Origin: Pseudomonas serbica
GTDB taxonomy: Bacteria > Pseudomonadota > Gammaproteobacteria > Pseudomonadales > Pseudomonadaceae
Assembly (NCBI RefSeq): GCF_028823535.1
Contig: NZ_JAQIYM010000012.1
Location: forward strand, 124,001-188,000
Direction of reading: 5' to 3'
DNA: 64,000 nt
Shown here: one piece after another, positions 44,134 to 53,348 of the stretch
How the letters are laid out: each line of letters begins with the position of its first letter
Position numbering within the stretch: position 1 is the stretch's first letter
Notes under the pieces: model-generated
The model's input: the letters and a program-made list of their open reading frames with translations, nothing else
The model's database searches: none
What the model was told of the DNA's origin: nothing
Program-made: the position numbers and the translations under genes

Positions 44134-45153
44134 ATGAACCTGTCCCCTCTCAATCGCCGGCGCTTCGAACTGTTCAAGGCCAACAAACGCGGCTGGTGGT
44201 CGTTGTGGCTGTTCCTGATCCTGTTCGGCGCCAGCCTCGGCGCCGAGTTGATCGCCAACGACAAACCGTTGGTGGTGCACTACGACAACGGCTGGTACTT
44301 CCCGGCGCTCAAGCGTTACCCGGAGACCACCTTCGGCGGCGAATTCCCGCTGGAGGCCAACTACAAGAGCCCGTATATCCGCGAACTGCTCAAGGCCAAG
44401 GACGCCTGGGTGCTTTGGGCGCCGATTCCCTACAGCTACCAGAGCATCAACTACGACCTGAAAGTGCCAGCCCCCGCGCCACCCTCGACCGACAATCTGC
44501 TGGGCACCGATGACCAGGGCCGCGATGTGCTGGCCCGGGTGATCTACGGCTTCCGGGTTTCCGTGTTGTTCGCCCTGACACTGACCCTGCTCAGCTCACT
44601 GATCGGTGTGATTGCCGGGGCGCTGCAGGGTTTCTACGGGGGTTGGGTGGATCTGGCCGGGCAGCGTTTCCTGGAGATCTGGTCGGGTTTGCCGGTGCTG
44701 TACCTGCTGATCATCCTCGCCAGTTTCGTGCAGCCGAACTTCTGGTGGCTGCTGGGGATCATGCTGCTGTTTTCCTGGATGAGCCTGGTGGACGTGGTGC
44801 GCGCCGAGTTCCTGCGCGGGCGCAACCTCGAATACGTACGTGCGGCCCGGGCGCTGGGCATGCAGAATGGCACGATCATGTTCCGCCACATCCTGCCCAA
44901 TGCCATGGTCTCGACCATGACCTTCATGCCGTTCATCCTGACCGGCGCCATCGGCACCCTGACCGCCCTGGACTTCCTCGGCTTCGGCTTGCCGGCCGGC
45001 AGCCCGTCCCTGGGTGAACTGGTGGCCCAGGGCAAATCCAACCTGCAGGCGCCGTGGCTGGGCATGAGCGCGTTTGCCGTGCTGGCGTTGATGTTGAGTC
45101 TGCTGGTGTTCATCGGCGAGTCCGCTCGCGATGCCTTCGACCCGAGGAAGTGA
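44134..45153 (+). CDS. nppC: Peptide ABC transporter permease (YejE/NppC)
   Basis: 339 aa. N-terminal NRRRFELFKANKRGWWSLWL is the YejE/DppC signature, a long periplasmic loop, then BPD_transp_1 with GTDDQGRDVLARVIYGFRVS and the EAA loop VRAARALGMQNGTIMFRHIL. ATG 44134 lies directly after the stop of the first permease gene. Confidence 0.92.
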   Translation: MNLSPLNRRRFELFKANKRGWWSLWLFLILFGASLGAELIANDKPLVVHYDNGWYFPALKRYPETTFGGEFPLEANYKSPYIRELLKAKDAWVLWAPIPYSYQSINYDLKVPAPAPPSTDNLLGTDDQGRDVLARVIYGFRVSVLFALTLTLLSSLIGVIAGALQGFYGGWVDLAGQRFLEIWSGLPVLYLLIILASFVQPNFWWLLGIMLLFSWMSLVDVVRAEFLRGRNLEYVRAARALGMQNGTIMFRHILPNAMVSTMTFMPFILTGAIGTLTALDFLGFGLPAGSPSLGELVAQGKSNLQAPWLGMSAFAVLALMLSLLVFIGESARDAFDPRK

Positions 45154-45154
45154 A

Positions 45155-46765
45155 ATGAATCAGGACAATCTGATCGAAGTGCGCGACCTGGCCGTCGAAT
45201 TTGTCGTTGGCGAGCGTTGCCAGCGGGTGGTAGAAGGCGTCAGCTTCGACATCAAGCGTGGCGAAACCCTGGCGCTGGTGGGTGAAAGCGGTTCCGGCAA
45301 ATCGGTGACCGCGCACTCGATCCTGCGCCTGCTGCCCTACCCACTCGCCCGGCACCCGTCGGGGACCATCGAGTATTCCGGGCAGAACCTGCTGGAGCTG
45401 AAAGAAAAAACCATCCGCCACATCCGTGGCAACCGGATCGCGATGATCTTCCAGGAGCCGATGACCTCGCTCAATCCACTGCACTCGATCGAGAAACAGA
45501 TCAACGAGGTGCTGGGCATCCACAAGGGCCTGGTCGGCAAAGTCGCGACCAAGCGCACCCTGGAGCTGCTGGAGATGGTCGGCATTCCCGAGCCGGAAAA
45601 ACGTCTCAAGGCCCTGCCCCACGAATTGTCCGGTGGCCAGCGCCAGCGGGTGATGATCGCCATGGCCCTGGCCAACGAGCCGGAACTGTTGATTGCCGAC
45701 GAGCCGACCACCGCGCTGGACGTGACCGTCCAGCTGAAAATCCTCGAATTGCTCAAGGAACTGCAGGCCCGGCTGGGCATGGCATTGCTGCTGATCAGCC
45801 ACGATTTGAACCTGGTTAAAAGAATTGCGCATCGCGTATGTGTCATGCAGCGCGGTTGCATCGTCGAACAGGCATCGTGTGAAGAATTGTTCCGCGCGCC
45901 GCAGCACCCGTACACTCGGGAACTGCTGGCAGCGGAGCCCAGCGGCAAGCCCGCGACCAATGTCGTCGGCCCGCCTTTGCTGGCGGTCGAGGACCTGAAA
46001 GTCTGGTTCCCGATCAAGAAAGGCTTGCTGAAAAAGACCGTGGACCACGTCAAGGCGGTAGACGGCATCAATTTCAGCCTGCCCCAGGGCCAGACCCTGG
46101 GGATTGTGGGCGAAAGCGGTTCCGGTAAATCCACGCTGGGCCTGGCGATCTTGCGGTTGATCGGCAGTACAGGCGGCATCCGTTTTGAAGGCAAGCAGCT
46201 AGACTGCCTGACGCAGCAGCAGGTTCGTCCGCTGCGGCGGCAGATGCAGGTGGTGTTCCAGGACCCCTTCGGCAGCCTGAGCCCGCGCATGTGCGTAAGC
46301 CAGATCGTCGGCGAAGGCCTGCGGATCCACAAGATGGGCACCGCCGAGGAACAGGAAGCGGCGATAATTGCAGCATTGAAGGAGGTAGGCCTGGACCCGG
46401 AAACCCGGAACCGCTACCCCCACGAATTTTCCGGTGGGCAACGGCAGAGAATCGCCATTGCCCGGGCACTGGTACTAAAACCGGCGTTGATACTGCTGGA
46501 CGAGCCGACTTCGGCCCTCGACCGCACCGTGCAACGCCAAGTGGTCGAGCTGTTGCGATCACTGCAAAGCAAGTACAACCTGACGTATCTGTTCATCAGC
46601 CATGACCTGGCTGTCGTCAAGGCGCTGAGCCACCAGCTGATGGTGGTCAAGCATGGCCAAGTGGTCGAACAGGGAGACGCGCAAAGCATTTTTGCCGCCC
46701 CCCAACATCCGTATACACAGCAGTTGCTGGAAGCCGCCTTTTTGGCACCAGCCACTGCGCAATAA
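45155..46765 (+). CDS. nppD: Peptide ABC transporter ATP-binding protein, two ATPase domains (YejF/NppD)
   Basis: 536 aa; two fused ABC ATPases. Walker A GESGSGKSVT near 41 and GESGSGKSTLG near 318; signatures LSGGQRQRV and FSGGQRQRI; Walker B LLIADEPTTALD and LILLDEPTSALD. OppD/F-type C-terminal segments with HPYTRELL and HPYTQQLL follow each. Energises the permease pair. ATG 45155 directly follows the preceding stop. Confidence 0.95.
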   Translation: MNQDNLIEVRDLAVEFVVGERCQRVVEGVSFDIKRGETLALVGESGSGKSVTAHSILRLLPYPLARHPSGTIEYSGQNLLELKEKTIRHIRGNRIAMIFQEPMTSLNPLHSIEKQINEVLGIHKGLVGKVATKRTLELLEMVGIPEPEKRLKALPHELSGGQRQRVMIAMALANEPELLIADEPTTALDVTVQLKILELLKELQARLGMALLLISHDLNLVKRIAHRVCVMQRGCIVEQASCEELFRAPQHPYTRELLAAEPSGKPATNVVGPPLLAVEDLKVWFPIKKGLLKKTVDHVKAVDGINFSLPQGQTLGIVGESGSGKSTLGLAILRLIGSTGGIRFEGKQLDCLTQQQVRPLRRQMQVVFQDPFGSLSPRMCVSQIVGEGLRIHKMGTAEEQEAAIIAALKEVGLDPETRNRYPHEFSGGQRQRIAIARALVLKPALILLDEPTSALDRTVQRQVVELLRSLQSKYNLTYLFISHDLAVVKALSHQLMVVKHGQVVEQGDAQSIFAAPQHPYTQQLLEAAFLAPATAQ

Positions 46766-46785
46766 CCTGAAAAGAGGAGCAACAC

Positions 46786-47580
46786 ATGGGTTTTCTCGCC
46801 GGTAAGCGCGTACTGATCGTCGGTGTCGCCAGCAAGCTGTCCATCGCATCCGGCATCGCTGCCGCCATGCATCGCGAGGGCGCTGAGCTTGCCTTCACTT
46901 ATCAGAACGACAAACTCAAGGGTCGTGTCGAAGAGTTCGCCCAAGGCTGGGGCTCGAGCCCTGAGCTGTGCTTCCCGTGCGACGTGGCCAGCGATGAAGA
47001 AATCGCCAAGGTCTTCGAAGCACTGAGCAAGAAGTGGGACGGCCTGGACTGCATCGTGCACTCCGTAGGCTTCGCCCCGGGCGACCAACTGGACGGCGAC
47101 TTCACCGAAGCCACCACCCGTGAAGGTTTCCGCATTGCCCACGACATCAGCGCCTACAGCTTCGTGGCCCTGGCCAAGGCCGGCCGCGAAATGATGAAAG
47201 GCCGCAACGGCAGCCTGCTGACCCTGTCGTACCTGGGCGCCGAGCGCACCATGCCGAACTACAACGTGATGGGCATGGCCAAGGCTTCCCTGGAAGCTGG
47301 CGTACGTTACCTGGCCGGCTCCCTGGGCCCGGACGGCACCCGCGTGAACTGCGTATCGGCCGGCCCGATCCGCACCCTCGCCGCTTCCGGCATCAAGAAC
47401 TTCCGCAAGATGCTGGCCGCCAACGAAGCGCAAACCCCGCTGCGTCGCAATGTCACCATCGAAGAAGTCGGCAACGCCGGCGCCTTCCTGTGCTCGGACC
47501 TGGCGTCCGGCATCAGCGGCGAAATCATGTACGTGGACGGTGGCTTCAACACCACGGCCATGGGCAACCTCGAAGAGTGA
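46786..47580 (+). CDS. fabI: Enoyl-[acyl-carrier-protein] reductase (NADH)
   Basis: 264 aa SDR enzyme for the last step of each fatty-acid elongation round. Nucleotide-binding GVASKLSIASGIA, catalytic Tyr159-x6-Lys166 in NYNVMGMAK, YLGAE near 149. The site is the target of triclosan in other bacteria. AGAGGAG before ATG 46786. It lies 20 bp after the transporter ATPase gene, so read-through is likely, and is closed by a strong terminator. Confidence 0.97.
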   Translation: MGFLAGKRVLIVGVASKLSIASGIAAAMHREGAELAFTYQNDKLKGRVEEFAQGWGSSPELCFPCDVASDEEIAKVFEALSKKWDGLDCIVHSVGFAPGDQLDGDFTEATTREGFRIAHDISAYSFVALAKAGREMMKGRNGSLLTLSYLGAERTMPNYNVMGMAKASLEAGVRYLAGSLGPDGTRVNCVSAGPIRTLAASGIKNFRKMLAANEAQTPLRRNVTIEEVGNAGAFLCSDLASGISGEIMYVDGGFNTTAMGNLEE

Positions 47581-47596
47581 TCTTCGGTTAGCCACT

Positions 47597-47625
47597 AAAA
47601 AACCCGCCTTTTCAGGCGGGTTTTT
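47597..47625. terminator. Bidirectional rho-independent terminator
   Basis: AAAACCCGCC-TTTTCA-GGCGGGTTTTT; serves fabI on the plus strand and the delta-60 repeat gene on the minus strand. Confidence 0.92.
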
Positions 47626-47671
47626 AATGCCTGTGATATCAACAGCGCCAAATACTTCCTGGGCTCCTCGA

Positions 47672-48634
47672 TTAAAGCCGGATCCCAAGGACATAAGGCC
47701 TGCGAGTGTCGACAACTGCAGCGAGCACACGTTGCTGATCATTTTGCAGATGCAGGTTATAGAGAAGGGATGGCCTATCGTGAACGACAATCCCCTGGCT
47801 GCCAAAAGCCGGATCAGGAGTACCATCAGGCAAAATACGCAACCAGAAAGCCCAAGTCTCAAACCCCACCCAACCACCAACGACAATACTTTTATCGGAT
47901 TGCACTAATACTGATTCGCAACTCACAAAGTAGCGGGGAACATCGGCGGGAACATCGATGTTGAGGGATTTGCCCTTATTGAACGTCGGCGAACAAGCGC
48001 CATCGGGGGTTAATCTGGAGATGCTCGCAACATACCCCTCCCCAGCCAAAAGGTAATGGCCGACACCCGTAACACCGTCTTGGTCAACGATCATGTTATG
48101 AATTGTCCTATCCTTCTCCGACTCCCACATACCTGACCGCCCAAAAGATGGATCAAGACGTCCATCCGGGAAATACCTGGCAACCGCCGCGCTCAATTGG
48201 TCAGGATCCTTTCGCTCGACATTACCACCCACCAGAATTTTACCATCGGCACTGATGGCCACGGCTTGACCTTGAGATAGCTGATCGTCGAAGCGGACGT
48301 CGATGAATCCTTGTCCACCAAACTCAAGATCGAAATCACCATCAGGCAGCAGACGATAAAGAACGGTTTTTTTATCACCGGCCTTAACCGAGCTACTCAC
48401 CAGCAGCAATATCTTTGCGTCTGCCTGCAAACAACCAGAGAGTCCAACAATGGTATCTGTTCCAGGCAGGATTTTGTTACCAAAAACCAGATCAGGACTA
48501 CCGTTCTCGTTAAATCTCGTCAAGGCTGGCTTGCGCCGTCCAGGATCAGGTGGAGCGATCTTGTTTAGCCGTTGTTCCAGTCCTTCAGGAAGTTGGTTCC
48601 TTCTTTCCACAAGCAGTCTCTGCCACAACTTCAC
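47672..48634 (-). CDS. Delta-60 repeat protein, short
   Basis: 320 aa from a GTG at 48634; an in-frame stop lies two codons upstream, so the frame cannot be longer. Five repeats of the delta-60 type are seen, such as NENGSPDLVFG, LPDGDFDLEFGGQGF, FPDGRLDPSFGRSG, TPDGACSPTFNKG and LPDGTPDPAFGSQG, which form a beta-propeller-like fold. No signal peptide; the N-terminal 40 residues (MKLWQRLLVERRNQLPEG...) are unlike the repeats, and related proteins are usually longer, so a 5' deletion is possible. The gene and flanks look richer in A and T than the neighbours. Function unknown. Confidence 0.65.
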   Translation of the reverse strand: MKLWQRLLVERRNQLPEGLEQRLNKIAPPDPGRRKPALTRFNENGSPDLVFGNKILPGTDTIVGLSGCLQADAKILLLVSSSVKAGDKKTVLYRLLPDGDFDLEFGGQGFIDVRFDDQLSQGQAVAISADGKILVGGNVERKDPDQLSAAVARYFPDGRLDPSFGRSGMWESEKDRTIHNMIVDQDGVTGVGHYLLAGEGYVASISRLTPDGACSPTFNKGKSLNIDVPADVPRYFVSCESVLVQSDKSIVVGGWVGFETWAFWLRILPDGTPDPAFGSQGIVVHDRPSLLYNLHLQNDQQRVLAAVVDTRRPYVLGIRL

Positions 48635-49015
48635 GGATCACGGAGAAAAGATCGGGCGTGGTTACATGAAGGACTATTGCCTACGTAGCGCTGGTTTGGC
48701 ACCTGTATAAAATGACAACTTTAGTGTCTCAATACGCCGTATTAGTATCTTTACCGGCCACACTTCGTCTGCGGTCTCAAATTGGACTCGGACAAATTTG
48801 GTATTTGTGTTCAGCCATCCATTTGTATCAGGCATTGCGCGAACAGCTGTTGGATCGGCTGTGTGCGCTGGCTATAACGAATAAAGGTTTTCAGTTCCCG
48901 TAGCATAACGGTTCCAGTTGATAGAAATAGTTTGAGCTCGACGCAAGAATTATCGTCTTTCAATCAAAAATCACGGAGCTAAACTCGGTCTGTATCCACA
49001 GTCGAGGCACATCCG
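48635..49015. other. AT-richer intergenic region
   Basis: 381 bases that look clearly richer in A and T than the rest of the window. A 63-codon plus-strand frame (48712-48903) has no ribosome site and unusual codon use; I do not support it. No repeat or transposase remnant recognised. Confidence 0.5.
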
Positions 49016-49441
49016 ATGCAACTCTCTCCTTTTCACTTGGCCATCCCGGTCTACGACCTGACGGCCGCTCGGAATTTCTATGGCCATGTGTTCGGCCTCG
49101 AAGAAGGTCGCTCCAGCGATCATTGGGTCGATTTCAACTTTTTCGGCCATCAGCTGGTCATTCACCTGGCGCCGAAAAACGCCTCTCAAGAAGCGGCACA
49201 CACCAACGCTGTCGACGGTCATGACGTGCCTGTGCCGCATTTCGGCGTGGTGTTGGGGATGGCGGAGTGGGAAGCGTTGGCCGAGCGGCTGAAGGCATTG
49301 GAGACGCGTTTTGTGATCGAGCCGGGGATTCGCTTTCAGGGGCTGGTGGGTGAACAGGCGACGATGTTTCTGTTCGATCCGTGCGGGAATGCGCTGGAAT
49401 TCAAGGCGTTCAAGGATATTGGGCAGCTGTTTGCCAAATGA
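49016..49441 (+). CDS. VOC (glyoxalase/bleomycin-resistance fold) family protein
   Basis: 141 aa. PFHLAIPVYDLTAARNFYG at the N-terminus and LFDPCGNALEFKAFKD at the C-terminus are the two beta-alpha-beta-beta-beta modules with metal ligands His7 and Glu near 131. Metal-dependent dioxygenase, isomerase or antibiotic-binding role is possible; substrate unknown. Convergent with the GGDEF gene, 35 bp apart. Confidence 0.85.
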   Translation: MQLSPFHLAIPVYDLTAARNFYGHVFGLEEGRSSDHWVDFNFFGHQLVIHLAPKNASQEAAHTNAVDGHDVPVPHFGVVLGMAEWEALAERLKALETRFVIEPGIRFQGLVGEQATMFLFDPCGNALEFKAFKDIGQLFAK

Positions 49442-49476
49442 GTGGCGACTCAATAGGCCCGTCAATCAACGCTGAA

Positions 49477-50049
49477 CTAATGACCCAGCGCTTTTTCAAC
49501 CTCAACCAGCAGCTCTTCAGCCGAACCATGAACTGTCGGGTCATGCTCGATCTGCCCGATACTGAAACGAATCTCATACCCGCGATGCGCAGTGGCCATG
49601 CGTTCATCGAGCATTTCCTCAAGCCGCGCCTTGACCGTCGCGATGTCCACGCCGCCAGAGCCTGTGAGCAAGGCCACGAAGGTTGCACCCTCCAGCCGCC
49701 CGATCACATCGCTTTCCCGAAAACCAATACGCAGCACGTCGGCAAAGGTTTTCAGTGCCTTGTCACCTTCGGTGCGACCAAAAAGGTAATTGATGCGCTT
49801 GAACTCGTCGAGATTGAAGAACAGCAGCGTCGCCGGTCTGCCCAGATCATTGCAGGCCTCCAGGCCCAATTGAGCCAGGGCGATGAAACCGTGCCGGTTG
49901 GGCAGCAGCGTCATCTCGTCCATGCTCGCCATCTGCACCCCGATCAGCTCCTGCTCGGCCTTGCGGGCGAGATCGCGCAGCAGCTCGCGCTCCTGTTGTG
50001 GCGTCCCTGCACGTACACCTGGTTTGTGCGGTTTGCCTGAAATCAGCAT
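49477..50049 (-). CDS. Degenerate GGDEF-domain protein
   Basis: 190 aa. The GGDEF fold is recognisable: TLLPNRHGF, FFNLDEFKRINYLFGRTEGD and RESDVIGRLEGATFVALLTG. The signature RxGGDEF is replaced by RLEGATF and the first metal-binding Asp of DLD is Asn, so diguanylate cyclase activity is unlikely. The N-terminal 45 residues are a short helical stretch, with no TM segment or sensor domain. ATG 50049 has GGAG 6 nt upstream and is preferred over ATG 50061. Could bind GTP or c-di-GMP or act through protein contacts; unknown. Confidence 0.82.
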   Translation of the reverse strand: MLISGKPHKPGVRAGTPQQERELLRDLARKAEQELIGVQMASMDEMTLLPNRHGFIALAQLGLEACNDLGRPATLLFFNLDEFKRINYLFGRTEGDKALKTFADVLRIGFRESDVIGRLEGATFVALLTGSGGVDIATVKARLEEMLDERMATAHRGYEIRFSIGQIEHDPTVHGSAEELLVEVEKALGH

Positions 50050-50123
50050 CACATACTCCATGGGTGGGTATGTTGTTTAGAGTCCTCGATACCGGGTTTG
50101 ACTCCCTGTTTACGGGCCGTTGG

Positions 50124-50717
50124 TCAGCTACCCGCCACCGGGCACGGCCCACCGGCGTCCGCCCAGAGCTTGAATTGGGTTACAAAAATGTCGTGGGGAA
50201 CCGGCACCGGTGCGCGATTACCGCCCGGATTCCAGCCCCACAGCACCAGCTTGTCCTCGCTGACATGCTTGATCAGCGCGGCGAAATCGCGGTCGCCATT
50301 GCCCGCACGATCCTTGATCATGCTGCACAACATGTCCGGTGGCAGGCCGATCCAGGCCATTTTGTGCGCCGCCGGTGGCAGGCCCCAATGGGGAGCACCC
50401 GGCGGCGCATTGGCGCCGTAACTGGCCGGAGGGTTGGCCTCGGCATGGCAACTGGCGCAAGGCAGACCCGCCGCGCCCTTGCCGTCCATGCCACGCACGA
50501 CGTTCATCGCGTGGGGTATGCCGGCATTGAACTGCAACGGCGCGTCGCCGGGAATGTGGCAATTCTGGCAACGCGGGCTCTGGAAGACTTTCTGAACAGT
50601 ATCGAACGCCTTCAAGGCTTCCCGGTCTTCGGCGAAGAGCTCTGTCGCATAGATGAACAGGCAGATCAGCAGGACTGAACCGAGCACCCAATGATGTCGC
50701 CTCATCTCGCTTTTCAT
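50124..50717 (-). CDS. Dihaem cytochrome c, partner of the molybdenum oxidoreductase
   Basis: 197 aa. One N-terminal TM/signal helix (residues about 11-30), then two haem sites CQNCH (50-54) and CASCH (87-91), with several Met and His residues as possible sixth ligands. ATG 50717 starts 2 bp after... the stop of the large subunit gene (stop at 50719), so it is cotranscribed. Probably takes electrons from the iron-sulfur subunit to the respiratory chain in the periplasm. Confidence 0.82.
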   Translation of the reverse strand: MKSEMRRHHWVLGSVLLICLFIYATELFAEDREALKAFDTVQKVFQSPRCQNCHIPGDAPLQFNAGIPHAMNVVRGMDGKGAAGLPCASCHAEANPPASYGANAPPGAPHWGLPPAAHKMAWIGLPPDMLCSMIKDRAGNGDRDFAALIKHVSEDKLVLWGWNPGGNRAPVPVPHDIFVTQFKLWADAGGPCPVAGS

Positions 50718-50718
50718 C

Positions 50719-52893
50719 TCACACCCCCGACAATTGCAGCGGCAGCTCACGCAGACGCTGGCCGGTCAGGGCGTACACCGCGTTGGCCACTGCCGGCGCC
50801 GTAGGCGGCACGCCCACCTCACCGATGCCGCCGGGTTTCTCGCTGCTGGGCAGGATATGCACTTCAACCAACGGCATCTCGTTGAGCCGCAGCACCTGGT
50901 AATCGTGGTAGTTGGATTGCACCACCCTGCCGTCCTTGATCGTCAGTTTGCTGTGCAAGGTGAAGCCCAGGCCGAAGGTGATGCACGACTCCATTTGCGC
51001 CGCGATGCTCTGCGGATTGACCGCAATCCCGCAGTCCACCGCACACACCACCCGATGCACACGGATCGCCAGGTTGTCCTGGGAAACTTCGGCGACCTGC
51101 GCCACATAGCTGCCAAATGACTCATGCACCGCCACGCCCAGGGCATGGCCGTCCGGCAATGGCGCTTTCCAGTTAGCCTTCTCGACCGCCAGGTTCAACA
51201 CGCCAAGATGCCGCGGATGCGCCTTGAGCAAGGTCCGTCGATATTCCACCGGGTCCTTGCCTGCCGCCGCGGCCAGCTCGTCGATCAGCGATTCCATGAC
51301 GAAGGCGGTGTGGGTATGCCCCACCGAACGCAGCCACAACACGCTGATCCCGGTCTTGGGCGAATGCAGTTCCACCTGATGATTGGCCATTCCCTGCAGA
51401 TAGGGACTGTCCGCTACGCCCTCCACGGACGTCTTGTCGATGCCGTTCTTGACCATGGCGGCTTCGAGCGAGGTGCCGGCCATGATCGATTGTCCGACCA
51501 GCACGTGCTTCCACGCCAGCGGCAGGCCATCAGCGCCCAGGCCGACTCGCGCCTGGTGCAGGAACGCCGAGCGGTAATAGCCGCCACGGATGTCATCCTC
51601 CCGTGCCCACACGGTTTTCACCGGCCCGCCCGCGGCTTTGGCGACCTGCACCGCTTCGGCGACGAAGTCTGAAGTCGGGTTGGCTCGCCGGCCGAAACCG
51701 CCGCCGAGGAACTCGGTATGGATCTGCACCTGCTCGGGTTTGAGCCCGGTGATCTTGCCGGCGATCATCTGGTCCAGGGTCTGAAACTGCGTACCGGTCC
51801 AGATCTCGCATTTGTCCTGGGTGATGCTCACGGTGCAGTTGAGCGGTTCCATTGGCGCATGGGCCAGGTAAGGCACGCTGTACTCGACGTCGATTGTCCT
51901 GGTCGCCTTGGCCAGCGCAGCCTGGGCATCGCCGGCCTGGCTGGCGGGCAGCCCGGGCGTGGCGGCGAGCTTGCGAAATTCCTCGAGCAATTGCTCACTG
52001 TCGAGCCCGCTGTTCGGCCCCAGGTCCCACTCGACGTGCAGCGCATCGCGCCCCAGTTTCGCCGCCCAATAGTGATCGGCGATCACCGCCACGCCGGTCG
52101 GCACCTGCACCACTTTGTGCACGCCGGGTATCGCCAGCGCCTCGGCGCCTTCAAAGGATTTGACGCTGCCGCCGAACACGGGCGAGCGAGCGACCATCGC
52201 GGTCATCAGGCCGTCGAACTGCACGTCCATGCCGAATTTGGCGCGACCGGTGATTTTCTCCGGGGTATCCAGGCGCTTGGTGGGTTTGCCGATGATCTTC
52301 CAGTCCTTGGCTTCCTTGAGCTTGATCGACGCCGGGTCCGGCACTGGCAGCTTGCCGGCGTCATCGGCCAGTTCGCCATAGGTGGCGTGCTGGTCGCCGG
52401 CAATCACCACCCCCGACTCGGTGCGAATCGCCGAGGGCGCGACGTTGAAGCGCTTGGCCGCGGCCTCGACCAGCAGCAAGCGTGCCGCTGCACCGGCCTG
52501 GCGATAACGGTCGAACTCCATCCAGGTCGAGGTCGAGCCACCGGTGATCTGCATGCCGCCGAAGCCCGCCAGGCCGTAATCGGTGGCCGACGCCGGTGCG
52601 TGTTCGACGCGGATTTTCGACCAGTCGGCGTCCAGTTCTTCGGCGATCAGCATGGTCAAGCCGGTCCAGATGCCCTGGCCCATTTCCGAATGGCCGAGCA
52701 ACACCGTGACGCTGTTGTCATTGCCGATGCGCAGGAAGGCATTGGGGGCGAACACATTGCCCTGGTTCTCCGCGCCCAGGGCAAAACGATGGGCCCCGGG
52801 GATGACAAACGCCACCACCAGCCCGCCGCCCAGCACGGCACTGCCCTTGAGAAAACCACGACGCGACAGCGGATCGATGCTGTTCATGGCCAT
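50719..52893 (-). CDS. Molybdopterin-binding large subunit, isoquinoline 1-oxidoreductase (IorB)-like
   Basis: 724 aa of the xanthine dehydrogenase family. Twin-arginine signal SRRGFLKGSAVLGGG at residues 10-24 points to export in folded form. Molybdenum-cofactor contacts in GHSEMGQGIWTGL, TEFLGGGFGRR, HAPMEPLNC and GIGEVGVPPTAPAVANAVY, the last holding the catalytic Glu. Substrate cannot be told; relatives oxidise isoquinoline or aldehydes. ATG 52893 overlaps the small subunit stop (ATGA). Confidence 0.9.
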   Translation of the reverse strand: MAMNSIDPLSRRGFLKGSAVLGGGLVVAFVIPGAHRFALGAENQGNVFAPNAFLRIGNDNSVTVLLGHSEMGQGIWTGLTMLIAEELDADWSKIRVEHAPASATDYGLAGFGGMQITGGSTSTWMEFDRYRQAGAAARLLLVEAAAKRFNVAPSAIRTESGVVIAGDQHATYGELADDAGKLPVPDPASIKLKEAKDWKIIGKPTKRLDTPEKITGRAKFGMDVQFDGLMTAMVARSPVFGGSVKSFEGAEALAIPGVHKVVQVPTGVAVIADHYWAAKLGRDALHVEWDLGPNSGLDSEQLLEEFRKLAATPGLPASQAGDAQAALAKATRTIDVEYSVPYLAHAPMEPLNCTVSITQDKCEIWTGTQFQTLDQMIAGKITGLKPEQVQIHTEFLGGGFGRRANPTSDFVAEAVQVAKAAGGPVKTVWAREDDIRGGYYRSAFLHQARVGLGADGLPLAWKHVLVGQSIMAGTSLEAAMVKNGIDKTSVEGVADSPYLQGMANHQVELHSPKTGISVLWLRSVGHTHTAFVMESLIDELAAAAGKDPVEYRRTLLKAHPRHLGVLNLAVEKANWKAPLPDGHALGVAVHESFGSYVAQVAEVSQDNLAIRVHRVVCAVDCGIAVNPQSIAAQMESCITFGLGFTLHSKLTIKDGRVVQSNYHDYQVLRLNEMPLVEVHILPSSEKPGGIGEVGVPPTAPAVANAVYALTGQRLRELPLQLSGV

Positions 52894-53348
52894 CAACCCA
52901 GTTGGGCCGCGCGCTTGACCGCGGCGCGGATTCTTGGATAGGTGCCGCAACGACAGATATTGCCTGACAGCGCCTGGTCGATATCGCTGTCGGTCGGTTG
53001 CGGAATCTTCGCCAACAAGGCCGCCGCCGACATGATCTGCCCGGACTGGCAGTAACCGCACTGCACCACGTCGAGTTCGGCCCAGGCCTGCTGCACCGGG
53101 TGCGAACCATCGGTAGACAGGCCTTCGATGGTGAGGATTTTCTGCCCATGGGCCACGGCCGTGGCGGGCGTGATACAGGAGCGCGAAGGCGTGCCGTCGA
53201 TGTGCACAGTGCAGGCACCGCACTGGGCCATGCCACAGCCAAACTTGGTGCCGGTCAGGTGCGCGACATCGCGCAGGACCCAGAGCAGCGGCATGTCCGC
53301 GGGGACATCCAGCTCCTGGTCCTTGCCATTGATGTTCAGGGTCAGCAT
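52893..53348 (-). CDS. [2Fe-2S] small subunit, isoquinoline 1-oxidoreductase (IorA)-like
   Basis: 151 aa. Plant-type cluster ligands Cys38, Cys43, Cys46, Cys58 in GCGMAQCGACTVHI...C and second cluster ligands Cys97, Cys100, Cys132, Cys134 (CGYCQSGQ, CRCG). No signal peptide, as expected for hitch-hiker export with the TAT subunit. First gene of the three-gene unit; AGGA 8 nt before ATG 53348. No FAD subunit gene is present. Confidence 0.93.
   Translation of the reverse strand: MLTLNINGKDQELDVPADMPLLWVLRDVAHLTGTKFGCGMAQCGACTVHIDGTPSRSCITPATAVAHGQKILTIEGLSTDGSHPVQQAWAELDVVQCGYCQSGQIMSAAALLAKIPQPTDSDIDQALSGNICRCGTYPRIRAAVKRAAQLG

Noticed and set aside
43248..44264. 338-codon minus-strand frame opposite the permease genes
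   Set aside because: His/Gln-rich antisense product without domains; the plus strand has two conserved permeases.
48712..48903. 63-codon plus-strand frame in the AT-richer region
   Set aside because: No ribosome site, no recognisable feature and unusual codon use.
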